The notes under the pieces are model-generated. The model had not been told where the DNA came from, did no database searches, and worked only from the letters and a program-made list of their open reading frames with translations. A stretch of DNA of 64,000 nt, from assembly GCF_963662255.1 (NCBI RefSeq), contig NW_026912151.1:124001-188000 (forward strand), written 5' to 3'. Of this stretch, positions 48,964-60,530 are shown in pieces. Origin of the DNA: Cinclus cinclus (lineage: Eukaryota; Chordata; Aves; Passeriformes; Cinclidae). Numbering within the stretch: the stretch's first letter is position 1; the number at the start of each line of letters is the position of its first letter. The position numbers were made by a program, and so were the translations under genes.

Positions 48964-51632
48964 GAAAGGAGGCACTTTTCCGCAAGAAGCCAAACTCAAG
49001 AGCCCACTTGGCAGGTGTCATTTTGTAGGGCGCGTTTGGGCCTCCGATGGCAGCCAGGTTTGGAGGAGGGGGCAGCTTTGGTCTGGGAGAAATCCTCGTC
49101 CTTATGGAATTTTTGTAGGCAAAAGCCCAGGACGGGCCACAGGCAAGTTGGCTTTGAAAGGAGGCACTTCCACCCAAGAAGCCAAACTCAAGAGCCCACT
49201 TGGCAGATGTCATTTTGTAGGGCACGTTTGGGCCTCTGATTGCAGCCAGGTTTGGAGGAGGGGGCAGCTTTGGTCTGGGAGAAATCCTCGTCCTTATGGA
49301 ATTTTTGTAGGCAAAAGCCCTGCATGGGCCGCCGGCAAGTTGACTCCGAAAGGAGGCACTTTTCCCCAAGAAGCCAAACTCAAGAGCCCACTTGGCAGAT
49401 GTCATTTTGTAGGGCGCGTTTGGGCCTCCGATGGCAGCCAGGTTTGGAGGAGGGGGCAGCTTTGGTCTGGGAGAAATCCTCGTCCTTCTGGAATTTTTGT
49501 ACTCAAAAGCCCAGGACGGGCCGCAGGCAAGTTAGGCAAGTTGGCTCCGAAAGGAGGCACTTTTCCCCAGGAAGCCAAACTCCAGAACCCTCAATGCAGA
49601 TGTCATTTTGTGGGGCGCGTTTGGGCCTCCGATGGCAGCCAGGTTTGGAGGAGGGGGCAGCTTTGGTCTGGGAGAAATCCTCGTCCTTATGGAATTTTTG
49701 TAGTCTAAAGCCCAGCACGGGCTGCAGGCAAGTTGGCTTTGAAAGGAGGCACTTTCACCTAAGAAGCCAAACTCAGGAGCCCACTTGGCAGATGTCATTT
49801 TGTAGGGCGCGTTTGGGCCACCGATGGCAGCCAGGTTTGGAGGAGGGGGCAGCTTTGGTCTGGGAGAAATCCTCGTCCTTATGGAATTTTTGTAGGCAAA
49901 AGCCCAGAATGGGCCGCAGGCTGGTTAGGCAAGTTGGCTTTGAAAGGAGGCACTTTTCCGCAAGAAGCCAAACTCAAGAGCCCACTTGGCAGGTGTCATT
50001 TTGTAGGGCGCGTTTGGGCCTCCGATGGCAGCCAGGTTTGGAGGAGGGGGCAGCTTTGGTCTGGGAGAAATCCTCGTCCTTATGGAATTTTTGTAGGCAA
50101 AAGCCCAGGACGGGCCACAGGCAAGTTGGCTTTGAAAGGAGGCACTTCCACCCAAGAAGCCAAACTCAAGAGCCCACTTGGCAGATGTCATTTTGTAGGG
50201 CACGTTTGGGCCTCTGATTGCAGCCAGGTTTGGAGGAGGGGGCAGCTTTGGTCTGGGAGAAATCCTCGTCCTTATGGAATTTTTGTAGGCAAAAGCCCTG
50301 CATGGGCCGCCGGCAAGTTGACTCCGAAAGGAGGCACTTTTCCCCAAGAAGCCAAACTCAAGAGCCCACTTGGCAGATGTCATTTTGTAGGGCGCGTTTG
50401 GGCCTCCGATGGCAGCCAGGTTTGGAGGAGGGGGCAGCTTTGGTCTGGGAGAAATCCTCGTCCTTCTGGAATTTTTGTAGGCAAAAGCCCAGGACGGGCC
50501 GCAGGCAAGTTGGCTTTGAAAGGAGGCACTTCCACCCAAGAAGCCAAACTCAAGAGCCCACTTGGCAGATGTCATTTTGTAGGGCGCGTTTGGGCCTCCG
50601 ATGGCAGCCAGGTTTGGAGGAGGGGGCAGCTTTGGTCTGGGAGAAATCCTCGTCCTTATGGAATTTTTGTAGGCAAAAGCCCAGGACGGGCCGCAGGCAA
50701 GTTGACTCCGAAAGGAGGCACTTTTCCCCAAGAAGCCAAACTCAAGAACCCTCAATGCAGGTGTCATTTTGTGGGGCGCGTTTGGACCTCCGATGGCAGC
50801 CAGGTTTGGAGGAGGGGGCAGCTTTGGTCTGGGAGAAATCCTCGTCCTTATGGAATTTTTGTAGGCAAAAGCCCAGGACTGGCCGCAGTCAAGTTAGGCA
50901 AGTTGGCTCCGAAAGGAGGCACTTTTCCCCAGGAAGCCAAACTCCAGAACCCTCAATGCAGATGTCATTTTGTGGGGCGCGTTTGGGCCTCCGATGGCAG
51001 CCAGGTTTGGAGGAGGGGGCAGCTTTGGTCTGGGAGAAATCCTCGTCCTTATGGAATTTTTGTCGTCTAAAGCCCAGCACGGGCTGCAGGCAAGTTGGCT
51101 TTGAAAGGAGGCACTTTCCCCCAAGAAGCCAAACTCAGGAGCCCACTTGGCAGATGTCATTTTGTAGGGCGCGTTTGGGCCTCCGATGGCAGCCAGGTTT
51201 GGAGGAGGGGGCAGCTTTGGTCTGGGAGAAATCCTCGTCCTTATGGAATTTTTGGAGGCAAAAGCCCAGAATGGGCCGCAGGCTAGTTAGGCAAGTTGGC
51301 TTTGAAAGGAGGCACTTTTCCGCAAGAAGCCAAACTCAAGAGCCCACTTGGCAGGTGTCATTTTGTAGGGCACGTTTGGGCCTCGGATGGCAGCCAGGTT
51401 TGGAGGAGGGGGCAGCTTTGGTCTGGGAGAAATCCTCGTCCTCATGGAATTTTTGTAGGCAAAAGCCCTGCATGGGCCGCCGGCAAGTTGACTCCGAAAG
51501 GAGGCACTTTTCCGCAAGAAGCCAATCTCAAGAGCCCACTTGGCAGATGTCATTTTGTAGGGCGCGTTTGGGCCTCCGATGGCAGCCAGGTTTGGAGGAG
51601 GGGGCAGCTTTGGTCTGGGAGAAATCCTCGTC
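48964..51632 (+). repeat. 8,426-bp HOR, copy C, truncated
   Basis: Follows copy B in register for about 2.67 kb, with private changes at about 50786 (tttggacctcc), 50861-50865 (gtaggc for ggaggc) and 51385 (gggcctcgg). The register is lost near 51633. There the copy continues with cttctggaatttttggaggcacaag-type sequence instead of the cttatgg unit expected from 43207. Confidence 0.88.
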
Positions 51633-52665
51633 CTTCTGGAATTTTTGGAGGCACAAGCCCAGGACGGGCCGCAGGCAAGTTGGCTCCGAAAGGAGGCACT
51701 TTTCCCCAAGAAGCCAAACTCAAGAACCCACAATGCAGATGTCATTTTGTAGGGCGTGTTTGGGCCTCCGATGGCAGCCAGGTTTGGAGGAGGGGGCAGC
51801 TTTGGTCTGGGAGAAATCCTCGTCCTTATGGAATTTTTGTAGTCTAAAGCCCAGCACGGGCCGCAGGCTAGTTAGGCAAGTTGGCTTTGAAAGGAGGCAC
51901 TTTTCCCCAAGAAGCCAAACTCAAGAGCCCACTTGGCAGATGTCATTTTGTAGGGCGCGTTTGGGCCTCCGATGGCAGCCAGGTTTGGAGGAGGGGGCAG
52001 CTTTGGTCTGGGAGAAATCCTCGTCCTTCTGGAATTTTTGTAGGCAAAAGCCCAGGACGGGCCGCAGGCAAGTTGGCTTTGAAAGGAGGCACTTCCACCC
52101 AAGAAGCCAAACTCAAGAGCCCACTTGGCAGGTGTCATTTTGTAGGGCGCGTTTGGGCCTCCGATGGCAGCCAGGTTTGGAGGAGGGGGCAGCTTTGGTC
52201 TGGGAGAAATCCTCGTCCTTCTGGAATTTTTGTAGGCAAAAGCCCTGCATGGGCCGCAGGCAAGTTGACTCCGAAAGGAGGCACTTTTCCCCAGGAAGCC
52301 AAACTCAAGAACCCTCAATGCAGGTGTCATTTTGTGGGGCGCGTTTGGGCCTCCGATGGCAGCCAGGTTTGGAGGAGGGGGCAGCTTTGGTCTGGGAGAA
52401 ATCCTCATCCTTCTGGAATTTTTGGAGTCAAAAGCCCAGGACGGGCCGCAGGCAAGTTAGGCAAGTTGGCTCCGAAAGGAGGCACTTTTCCCCAAGAAGC
52501 CAAACTCAAGAGCCCACTTGGCAGATGTCATTTTGTGGGGCGCGTTTGGGCCTCTGATGGCAGCCAGGTTTGGAGGAGGGGGCAGCTTTGGTCTGGGAGA
52601 AATCCTCGTCCTTATGGAATTTTTGTAGGCAAAAGCCCTGCATGGGCCGCAGGCAAGTTGACTCC

Positions 52666-52856
52666 GAAAGGAGGCACTTTTCCCCAGGAAGCCAAACTCA
52701 AGAGCCCACTTGGCAGATGTCATTTTGTAGGGCGCGTTTGGGCCTCCGATGGCAGCCAGGTTTGGAGGAGGGGGCAGCTTTGGTCTGGGAGGAATTCTCG
52801 TCCTTATGGAATTTTTGTAGCAAAAGCCCGGGACGGGACGCAGGCAAGTTGGTTTT
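52666..52856 (+). repeat. 191-bp unit, gggacgggacgcagg type
   Basis: gtagcaaaagcccgggacgg at about 52817, followed by a gttggttttgaaagg linker. It belongs to a separate lineage from the 22-46 kb units. Confidence 0.87.
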
Positions 52857-54629
52857 GAAAGGAGGCACTTTTCCCCAAGAAGCCAAACTCAAGAGCCCAC
52901 AATGCAGATGTCATTTTGTAGGGCGCGTTTGGGCCTCCGATGGCAGCCAGGTTTGGAGGAGGGGGCAGCTTTGGTCTGGGAGAAATCCTCGTCCTTATGG
53001 AATTTTTGTAGGCAAAAGCCCAGCACGGGCCGCAGGCTAGTTAGGCAAGTTGGCTCCGAAAGGAGGCACTTTTCCCCAAGAAGCCAAACTCAAGAGCCCA
53101 CTTGGCAGGTGTCATTTTGTAGGGCGCGTTTGGGCCTCCGATGGCAGCCAGGTTTGGAGGAGGGGGCAGCTTTGGTCTGGGAGAAATCCTCGTCCTTCTG
53201 GAATTTTTGTAGTCAAAAGCCCAGGACGGGCCGCAGGCAAGTTAGGCAAGTTGGCTCCGAAAGGAGGCACTTTTCCCCAAGAAGCCAAACTCAAGAACCC
53301 ACAATGCAGATGTCATTTTGTAGGGCGCGTTTGGGCCTCCGATGGCAGCCAGGTTTGGAGGAGGGGGCAGCTTTGTTCTGGGTGAAATCCTCGTCCTTCT
53401 GGAATTTTTGTAGGCATAAGCCCAGGACGGGACGCAGGCAAGTTGGCTTTGAAAGGAGGCACTTTCCCCCAAGAAGCAAAACTGAAGAGCCCACTTGGCA
53501 GATGTCATTTTGTAGGGCGCGTTTGGGCCTCCGATGGCAGCCAGGTTTGGAGGAGGGGGCAGCTTTGGTCTGGGAGAAATCCTCGTCCTTCTGGAATTTT
53601 TGTAGGCAAAAGCCCAGGACGGGCCGCAGGCAAGTTGGCTTTGAAAGGAGGCACTTCCACCCAAGAAGCCAAACTCAAGAGCCCACTTGGCAAGTGTCAT
53701 TCTGTAGGGCACGTTTGGGCCTCCGATGGCAGCCAGGTTTGGAGGAGGGGGCAGCTTTGGTCTGGGAGAAATCCTCGTCCTTCTGGAATTTTTGTAGGCA
53801 AAAGCCCTGCATGGGCCGCAGGCAAGTTGACTCCGAAAGGAGGCACTTTTCCCCAGGAAGCCAAACTCAAGAACCCTCAATGCAGGAGTCATTTTGTGGG
53901 GTTAGTTTGGGCCTCCGATGGCAGCCAGGTTTGGAGGAGGGGGCAGCTATGGTCTGGGAGAAATCCTCGTCCTTCTGGAATTTTTGGAGGCAAAAGCCCA
54001 GCACGGGCCGCAGGCTAGTTAGGCAAGTTGGCTCCGAAAGGAGGCACTTTTCCCCAAGAAGCCAAACTCAAGAGCCCACTTGGCAGATGTCATTTTGTGG
54101 GGCGCGTTTGGCCCTCTGATGGCAGCCAGGTTTGGAGGAGGGGGCAGCTTTGGTCTGGGAGAAATCCTCGTCCTTATGGAATTTTTGTAGTCTAAAGCCC
54201 AGCACGGGCCGCAGGCTAGTTAGGCAAGTTGGCTTTGAAAGGAGGCACTTTCCCCCAAGAAGCCAAACTCAAGAGCCCACTTGGCAGATGTCATTTTGTA
54301 GGGCGCGTTTGGGCCTCCGATGGCAGCCAGGTTTGGAGGAGGGGGCAGCTTTGGTCTGGGAGAAATCCTCGTCCTTCTGGAATTTTTGTAGTCAAAAGCC
54401 CAGGACGGGCCGCCGGCAAGTTAGGCAAGTTGGCTCCGAAAGGAGGCACTTTTCCCCAAGAAGCCAAACTCAAGAACCCACAATGCAGATGTCATTTTGT
54501 AGGGCGCGTTTGGGCCTCCGATGGCAGCCAGGTTTGGCGGAGGGGGCAGCTTTGGTCTGGGAGAAATCCTCGTCCTTATGGAATTTTTGGAGGCAAAAGC
54601 CCTGCATGGGCCGCAGGCAAGTTGACTCC

Positions 54630-54820
54630 GAAAGGAGGCACTTTTCCCCAAGAAGCCAAACTCAAGAGCCCACTTGGCAGATGTCATTTTGTAGGGCGCG
54701 TTTGGGCCTCCGATGGCAGCCAGGTTTGGAGGAGGGGGCAGCTTTGGTCTGGGAGGAATCCTCGTCCTTATGGAATTTTTGTAGCAAAAGCCCGGAACGG
54801 GACGCAGGCAAGTTGGTTTT
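54630..54820 (+). repeat. 191-bp unit, ggaacgggacgcagg type
   Basis: Close relative of the 52666 unit, with cccggaacggg and a gaaaggagtcac anchor in the next unit. Confidence 0.86.
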
Positions 54821-55204
54821 GAAAGGAGTCACTTTTCCCCAAGAAGCCAAACTCAAGAGCCCACTTGGCAGGTGTCATTTTGTAGGGCGCGTTTGGGCCT
54901 CCGATGGCAGCCAGGTTTGGAGGAGGGGGCAGCTTTGGTCTGGGAGAAATCCTCGTCCTTATGGAATTTTTGGAGGCAAAAGCCCAGGACGGGCCGCAGG
55001 CAAGTTGGCTTTGAAAGGAGGCACTTCCACCCAAGAAGCCAAACTCAAGAGCCCACTTGGCAGATGTCATTTTGTAGGGCGCGTTTGGGCCTCCGATGGC
55101 AGCCAGGTTTGGAGGAGGGGGCAGCTTTGGTCTGGGAGAAATCCTCGTCCTTATGGAATTTTTGTAGGCAAAAGCCCTGCATGGGCCGCCGGCAAGTTGA
55201 CTCC

Positions 55205-55757
55205 GAAAGGAGGCACTTTTCACCAAGAAGCCAAACTCAAGAGCCCACTTGGCAGATGTCATTTTGTAGGGCGCGTTTGGGCCTCCGATGGCAGCCAGGT
55301 TTGGAGGAGGGGGCAGCTTTGGTCTGGGAGAAATCCTCGTCCTTATGGAATTTTTGTAGGCAAAAGCCCAGGATGGGCCGCAGGCAAGTTAGGCAAGTTG
55401 GCTTTGAAAGGAGGCACTTTTCCCCAAGAAGCCAAACTCAAGAGCCCACTTGGCAGGTGTCATTTTGTAGGGCGCGTTTGGGCCTCCGATGGCAGCCAGG
55501 TTTGGAGGAGGGGGCAGCTTTGGTCTGGGAGAAATCCTCGTCCTTATGGAATTTTTGTAGGCAAAAGCCCAGGATGGGCCGCAGGCAAGTTAGGCAAGTT
55601 GGCTTTGAAAGGAGGCACTTTTCCCCAAGAAGCCAAACTCAAGAGCCCACTTGGCAGGTGTCATTTTGTAGGGCGCGTTTGGGCCTCCGATGGCAGCCAG
55701 GTTTGGAGGAGGGGGCAGCTTTGGTCTGGGAGAAATCCTCGTCCTTATGGAATTTTT
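55205..55757 (+). repeat. Recent single-unit (201-bp) tandem duplication
   Basis: Consecutive 201-bp units with anchors at 55205, 55406 and 55607 share the ccaggatgggccgcagg linker. The last two are the same from the anchor through gcaggtgtc as far as the linker. This looks like one unit copied next to itself recently. Confidence 0.75.
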
Positions 55758-58700
55758 GTAGTCTAAAGCCCAGCACGGGCTGCAGGCAAGTTGGCTTTGA
55801 AAGGAGGCACTTTCACCTAAGAAGCCAAACTCAGGAGCCCACTTGGCAGATGTCATTTTGTAGGGCGCGTTTGGGCCACCGATGGCAGCCAGGTTTGGAG
55901 GAGGGGGCAGCTTTGGTCTGGGAGAAATCCTCGTCCTTATGGAATTTTTGTAGGCAAAAGCCCAGAATGGGCCGCAGGCTGGTTAGGCAAGTTGGCTTTG
56001 AATGGAGGCACTTTTCCGCAAGAAGCCAAACTCAAGAGCCCACTTGGCAGGTGTCATTTTGTAGGGCGCGTTTGGGCCTCCGATGGCAGCCAGGTTTGGA
56101 GGAGGGGGCAGCTTTGGTCTGGGAGAAATCCTCGTCCTTATGGAATTTTTGTAGGCAAAAGCCCAGGACGGGCCACAGGCAAGTTGGCTTTGAAAGGAGG
56201 CACTTCCACCCAAGAAGCCAAACTCAAGAGCCCACTTGGCAGATGTCATTTTGTAGGGCACGTTTGGGCCTCTGATTGCAGCCAGCTTTGGAGGAGGGGG
56301 CAGCTTTGGACTGGGAGAAATCCTCGTCCTTATGGAATTTTTGTAGGCAAAAGCCCTGCATGGGCCGCCGGCAAGTTGACTCCGAAAGGAGGCACTTTTC
56401 CCCAAGAAGCCAAACTCAAGAGCCCACTTGGCAGATGTCATTTTGTAGGGCGCGTTTGGGCCTCCGATGGCAGCCAGGTTTGGAGGAGGGGGCAGCTTTG
56501 GTCTGGGAGAAATCCTCGTCCTTCTGGAATTTTTGTAGGCAAAAGCCCAGGACGGGCCGCAGGCAAGTTGGCTTTGAAAGGAGGCACTTCCACCCAAGAA
56601 GCCAAACTCAAGAGCCCACTTGGCAGATGTCATTTTGTAGGGCGCGTTTGGGCCTCCGATGGCAGCCAGGTTTGGAGGAGGGGGCAGCTTTGGTCTGGGA
56701 GAAATCCTCGTCCTTATGGAATTTTTGTAGGCAAAAGCCCAGGACGGGCCGCAGGCAAGTTGACTCCGAAAGGAGGCACTTTTCCCCAAGAAGCCAAACT
56801 CAAGAACCCTCAATGCAGGTGTCATTTTGTGGGGCGCGTTTGGGCCTCCGATGGCAGCCAGGTTTGGAGGAGGGGGCAGCTTTGGTCTGGGAGAAATCCT
56901 CGTCCTTATGGAATTTTTGGAGGCAAAAGCCCTGCATGGGCCGCAGGCAAGTTAGGCAAGTTGGCTCCGAAAGGAGGCACTTTTCCCCAGGAAGCCAAAC
57001 TCCAGAACCCTCAATGCAGATGTCATTTTGTGGGGCGCGTTTGGGCCTCCGATGGCAGCCAGGTTTGGAGGAGGGGGCAGCTTTGGTCTGGGAGAAATCC
57101 TCGTCCTTATGGAATTTTTGTCGTCTAAAGCCCAGCACGGGCTGCAGGCAAGTTGGCTTTGAAAGGAGGCACTTTCCCCCAAGAAGCCAAACTCAGGAGC
57201 CCACTTGGCAGATGTCATTTTGTAGGGCGCGTTTGGGCCTCCGATGGCAGCCAGGTTTGGAGGAGGGGGCAGCTTTGGTCTGGGAGAAATCCTCGTCCTT
57301 ATGGAATTTTTGGAGGCAAAAGCCCAGAATGGGCCGCAGGCTAGTTAGGCAAGTTGGCTTTGAAAGGAAGCACTTTTCCGCAAGAAGCCAAACTCAAGAG
57401 CCCACTTGGCAGGTGTCATTTTGTAGGGCACGTTTGGGCCTCTGATGGCAGCCAGGTTTGGAGGAGGGGGCAGCTTTGGTCTGGGAGAAATCCTCGTCCT
57501 CATGGAATTTTTGTAGGCAAAAGCCCTGCATGGGCCGCCGGCAAGTTGACTCCGAAAGGAGGCACTTTTCCGCAAGAAGCCAATCTCAAGAGCCCACTTG
57601 GCAGATGTCATTTTGTAGGGCGCGTTTGGGCCTCCGATGGCAGCCAGGTTTGGAGGAGGGGGCAGCTTTGGTCTGGGAGAAATCCTCGTCCTTATGGAAT
57701 TTTTGTAGGCAAAAGCCCAGGACGGGCCGCAGGCAAGTTAGGCAAGTTGGCTCCGAAAGGAGGCACTTTTCCCCAGGAAGCCAAACTCAAGAACCCACAA
57801 TGCAGATGTCCTTTTGTAGGGCGCGTTTGGGCCTCCGATGGCAGCCAGGTTTGGAGGAGGGGGCAGCTTTGTTCTGGGAGAAATCCTCGTCCTTATGGAA
57901 TTTTTGTACTCAAAAGCTCAGGACGGGCCGCAGGCAAGTTAGGCAAGTTGGCTCCGAAAGGAGGCACTTTTCCCCAAGAAGCCAAACTCAAGAGCCCACT
58001 TGGCAGATGTCATTTTGTAGGGCGCGTTTGGGCCTCCGATGGCAGCCAGGTTTGGAGGAGGGGGCAGCTTTGGTCTGGGAGAAATCCTCGTCCTTCTGGA
58101 ATTTTTGGAGGCACAAGCCCAGGACGGGCCGCAGGCAAGTTGGCTTTGAAAGGAGGCACTTTTCCCCAAGAAGCCAAACTCAAGAACCCACAATGCAGAT
58201 GTCATTTTGTAGGGCGTGTTTGGGCCTCCGATGGCAGCCAGGTTTGGAGGAGGGGGCAGCTTTGGTCTGGGAGAAATCCTCGTCCTTATGGAATTTTTGT
58301 AGTCTACAGCCCAGCACGGGCCGCAGGCTAGTTAGGCAAGTTGGCTTTGAAAGGAGGCACTTTTCCCCAAGAAGCCAAACTCAAGAGCCCACTTGGCAGA
58401 TGTCATTTTGTAGGGCGCGTTTGGGCCTCCGATGGCAGCCAGGTTTGGAGGAGGGGGCAGCTTTGGTCTGGGAGAAATCCTCGTCCTTCTGGAATTTTTG
58501 TAGGCAAAAGCCCAGGACGGGCCGCAGGCAAGTTGGCTTTGAAAGGAGGCACTTCCACCCAAGAAGCCAAACTCAAGAGCCCACTTGGCAGGTGTCATTT
58601 TGTAGGGCGCGTTTGGGCCTCCGATGGCAGCCAGGTTTGGAGGAGGGGGCAGCTTTGGTCTGGGAGAAATCCTCGTCCTTCTGGAATTTTTGTAGGCAAA

Positions 58701-59125
58701 AGCCCAGGACGGGCCGCAGGCAAGTTGACTCCGAAAGGAGGCACTTTTCCCCAGGAAGCCAAACTCAAGAACCCTCAATGCAGGTGTCATTTTGTGGGGC
58801 GCGTTTGGGCCTCCGATGGCAGCCAGGTTTGGAGGAGGGGGCGGCTTTGGTCTGGGAGAAATCCTCATCCTTCTGGAATTTTTGGAGGCAAAAGCCCAGG
58901 ACGGGCCGCAGGCAAGTTAGGCAAGTTGGCTCCGAAAGGAGGCACTTTTCCCCAAGAAGCCAAACTCAAGAGCCCACTTGGCAGATGTCATTTTGTGGGG
59001 CGCGTTTGGGCCTCTGATGGCAGCCAGGTTTGGAGGAGGGGGCAGCTTTGGTCTGGGAGAAATCCTCGTCCTTATGGAATTTTTGTAGGCAAAAGCCCTG
59101 CATGGGCCGCAGGCAAGTTGACTCC

Positions 59126-59316
59126 GAAAGGAGGCACTTTTCCCCAGAAAGCCAAACTCAAGAGCCCACTTGGCAGATGTCATTTTGTAGGGCGCGTTTG
59201 GGCCTCCGATGGCAGCCAGGTTTGGAGGAGCGGGCAGCTTTGGTCTGGGAGGAATCCTCGTCCTTATGGAATTTTTGTAGCAAAAGCCCGGGACGGGACG
59301 CAGGCAAGTTGGTTTT
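59126..59316 (+). repeat. 191-bp unit, gggacgggacgcagg type
   Basis: Counterpart of 52666, exactly 6,460 bp further on, with the same linker changes. Confidence 0.87.
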
Positions 59317-59517
59317 GAAAGGAGGCACTTTTCCCCAAGAAGCCAAACTCAAGAGCCCACTTGGCAGGTGTCATTATGTAGGGCGCGTTTGGGCCTCCGA
59401 TGGCAGCCAGGTTTGGAGGAGGGGGCAGCTTTGTTCTGGGAGAAATTCTTGTCCTTATGGAATTTTTGTTGGCAAAAGCCCAGGACGGTCCGCAGGCAAG
59501 TTAGGCAAGTTGGCTAT

Positions 59518-59717
59518 GAAAGGAGGCACTTTCCCCAAGAAGCCAAACTCAAGAACCCACAATGCAGATGTCATTTTGTAGGGCGCGTTTGGGCCTCCGA
59601 TGGCAGCCAGGTTTGGAGGAGGGGGCAGCTTTGGTCTGGGAGAAATCCTCGTCCTTCTGGAATTTTTGTAGGCAAAAGCCCAGCACGGGCCGCAGGCTAG
59701 TTAGGCAAGTTGGCTCC
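59518..59717 (+). repeat. 200-bp unit (1-bp deletion in C/T run)
   Basis: tttccccaag after the anchor, one pyrimidine short, as at 3928, but on a gctatgaaagg background. It accounts for the odd 200-bp step between the 6,460 and 6,660 offsets. Confidence 0.85.
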
Positions 59718-60530
59718 GAAAGGAGGCACTTTTCCCCAAGAAGCCAAACTCAAGAGCCCACTTGGCAGGTGTCATTTTGTAGGGCACGTTTGGGCCTCCG
59801 ATGGCAGCCAGGTTTGGAGGAGGGGGCAGCTTTGGTCTGGGAGAAATCCTCGTCCTTCTGGAATTTTTGTAGTCAAAAGCCCAGGACGGGCCGCAGGCAA
59901 GTTAGGCAAGTTGGCTCCGAAAGGAGGCACTTTTCCCCAAGAAGCCAAACTCAAGAACCCACAATGCAGATGTCATTTTGTAGGGCGCGTTTGGGCCTCC
60001 GATGGCAGCCAGGTTTGGAGGAGGGGGCAGCTTTGTTCTGGGTGAAATCCTCGTCCTTCTGGAATTTTTGTAGGCATAAGCCCAGGACGGGACGCAGGCA
60101 AGTTGGCTTTGAAAGGAGGCACTTTCCCCCAAGAAGCAAAACTGAAGAGCCCACTTGGCAGATGTCATTTTGTAGGGCGCGTTTGGGCCTCCGATGGCAG
60201 CCAGGTTTGGAGGAGGGGGCAGCTTTGGTCTGGGAGAAATCCTCGTCCTTCTGGAATTTTTGTAGGCAAAAGCCCAGGACGGGCCGCAGGCAAGTTGGCT
60301 TTGAAAGGAGGCACTTCCACCCAAGAAGCCAAACTCAAGAGCCCACTTGGCAGGTGTCATTCTGTAGGGCACGTTTGGGCCTCCGATGGCAGCCAGGTTT
60401 GGAGGAGGGGGCAGCTTTGGTCTGGGAGAAATCCTCGTCCTTCTGGAATTTTTGTAGGCAAAAGCCCAGGACGGGCCGCAGGCAAGTTGACTCCGAAAGG
60501 AGGCACTTTTCCCCAGGAAGCCAAACTCAA

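Larger units (their letters stand above)
49620..55677 (+). repeat. 6,058-bp segment, left copy of second long-period repeat
   Basis: 49620-51632 recurs at 55678-57690 (offset 6,058). Then 51633-52898 recurs at 58093-59358 (offset 6,460), and 52899 to about 53870 recurs at 59559 to about 60530 (offset 6,660). 6,058 bp equals nineteen 192-bp and twelve 201-bp units minus 2 bp, and two 1-bp deletions (52820 and 54784) are seen inside. Its first part overlaps HOR copy C. Shared rare changes include gggtgaaatcc, ggcataagccc, gcaaaactgaag, cattctgtaggg and tttggccctctg. Confidence 0.85.
55678..60530 (+). repeat. Second long-period repeat, right copy with extra whole units
   Basis: Homologous to 49620-53870, but longer by 402 bp (two 201-bp units) near 57690-58092 and by a further 200 bp (one 201-bp unit lacking 1 bp) near 59359-59558. 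Both gains are whole units, so phase is preserved. Private changes include gaatggaggcac near 55999, gaaggaag-type loss of the anchor near 57368 and gggcggcttt near 58843. Confidence 0.82.
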
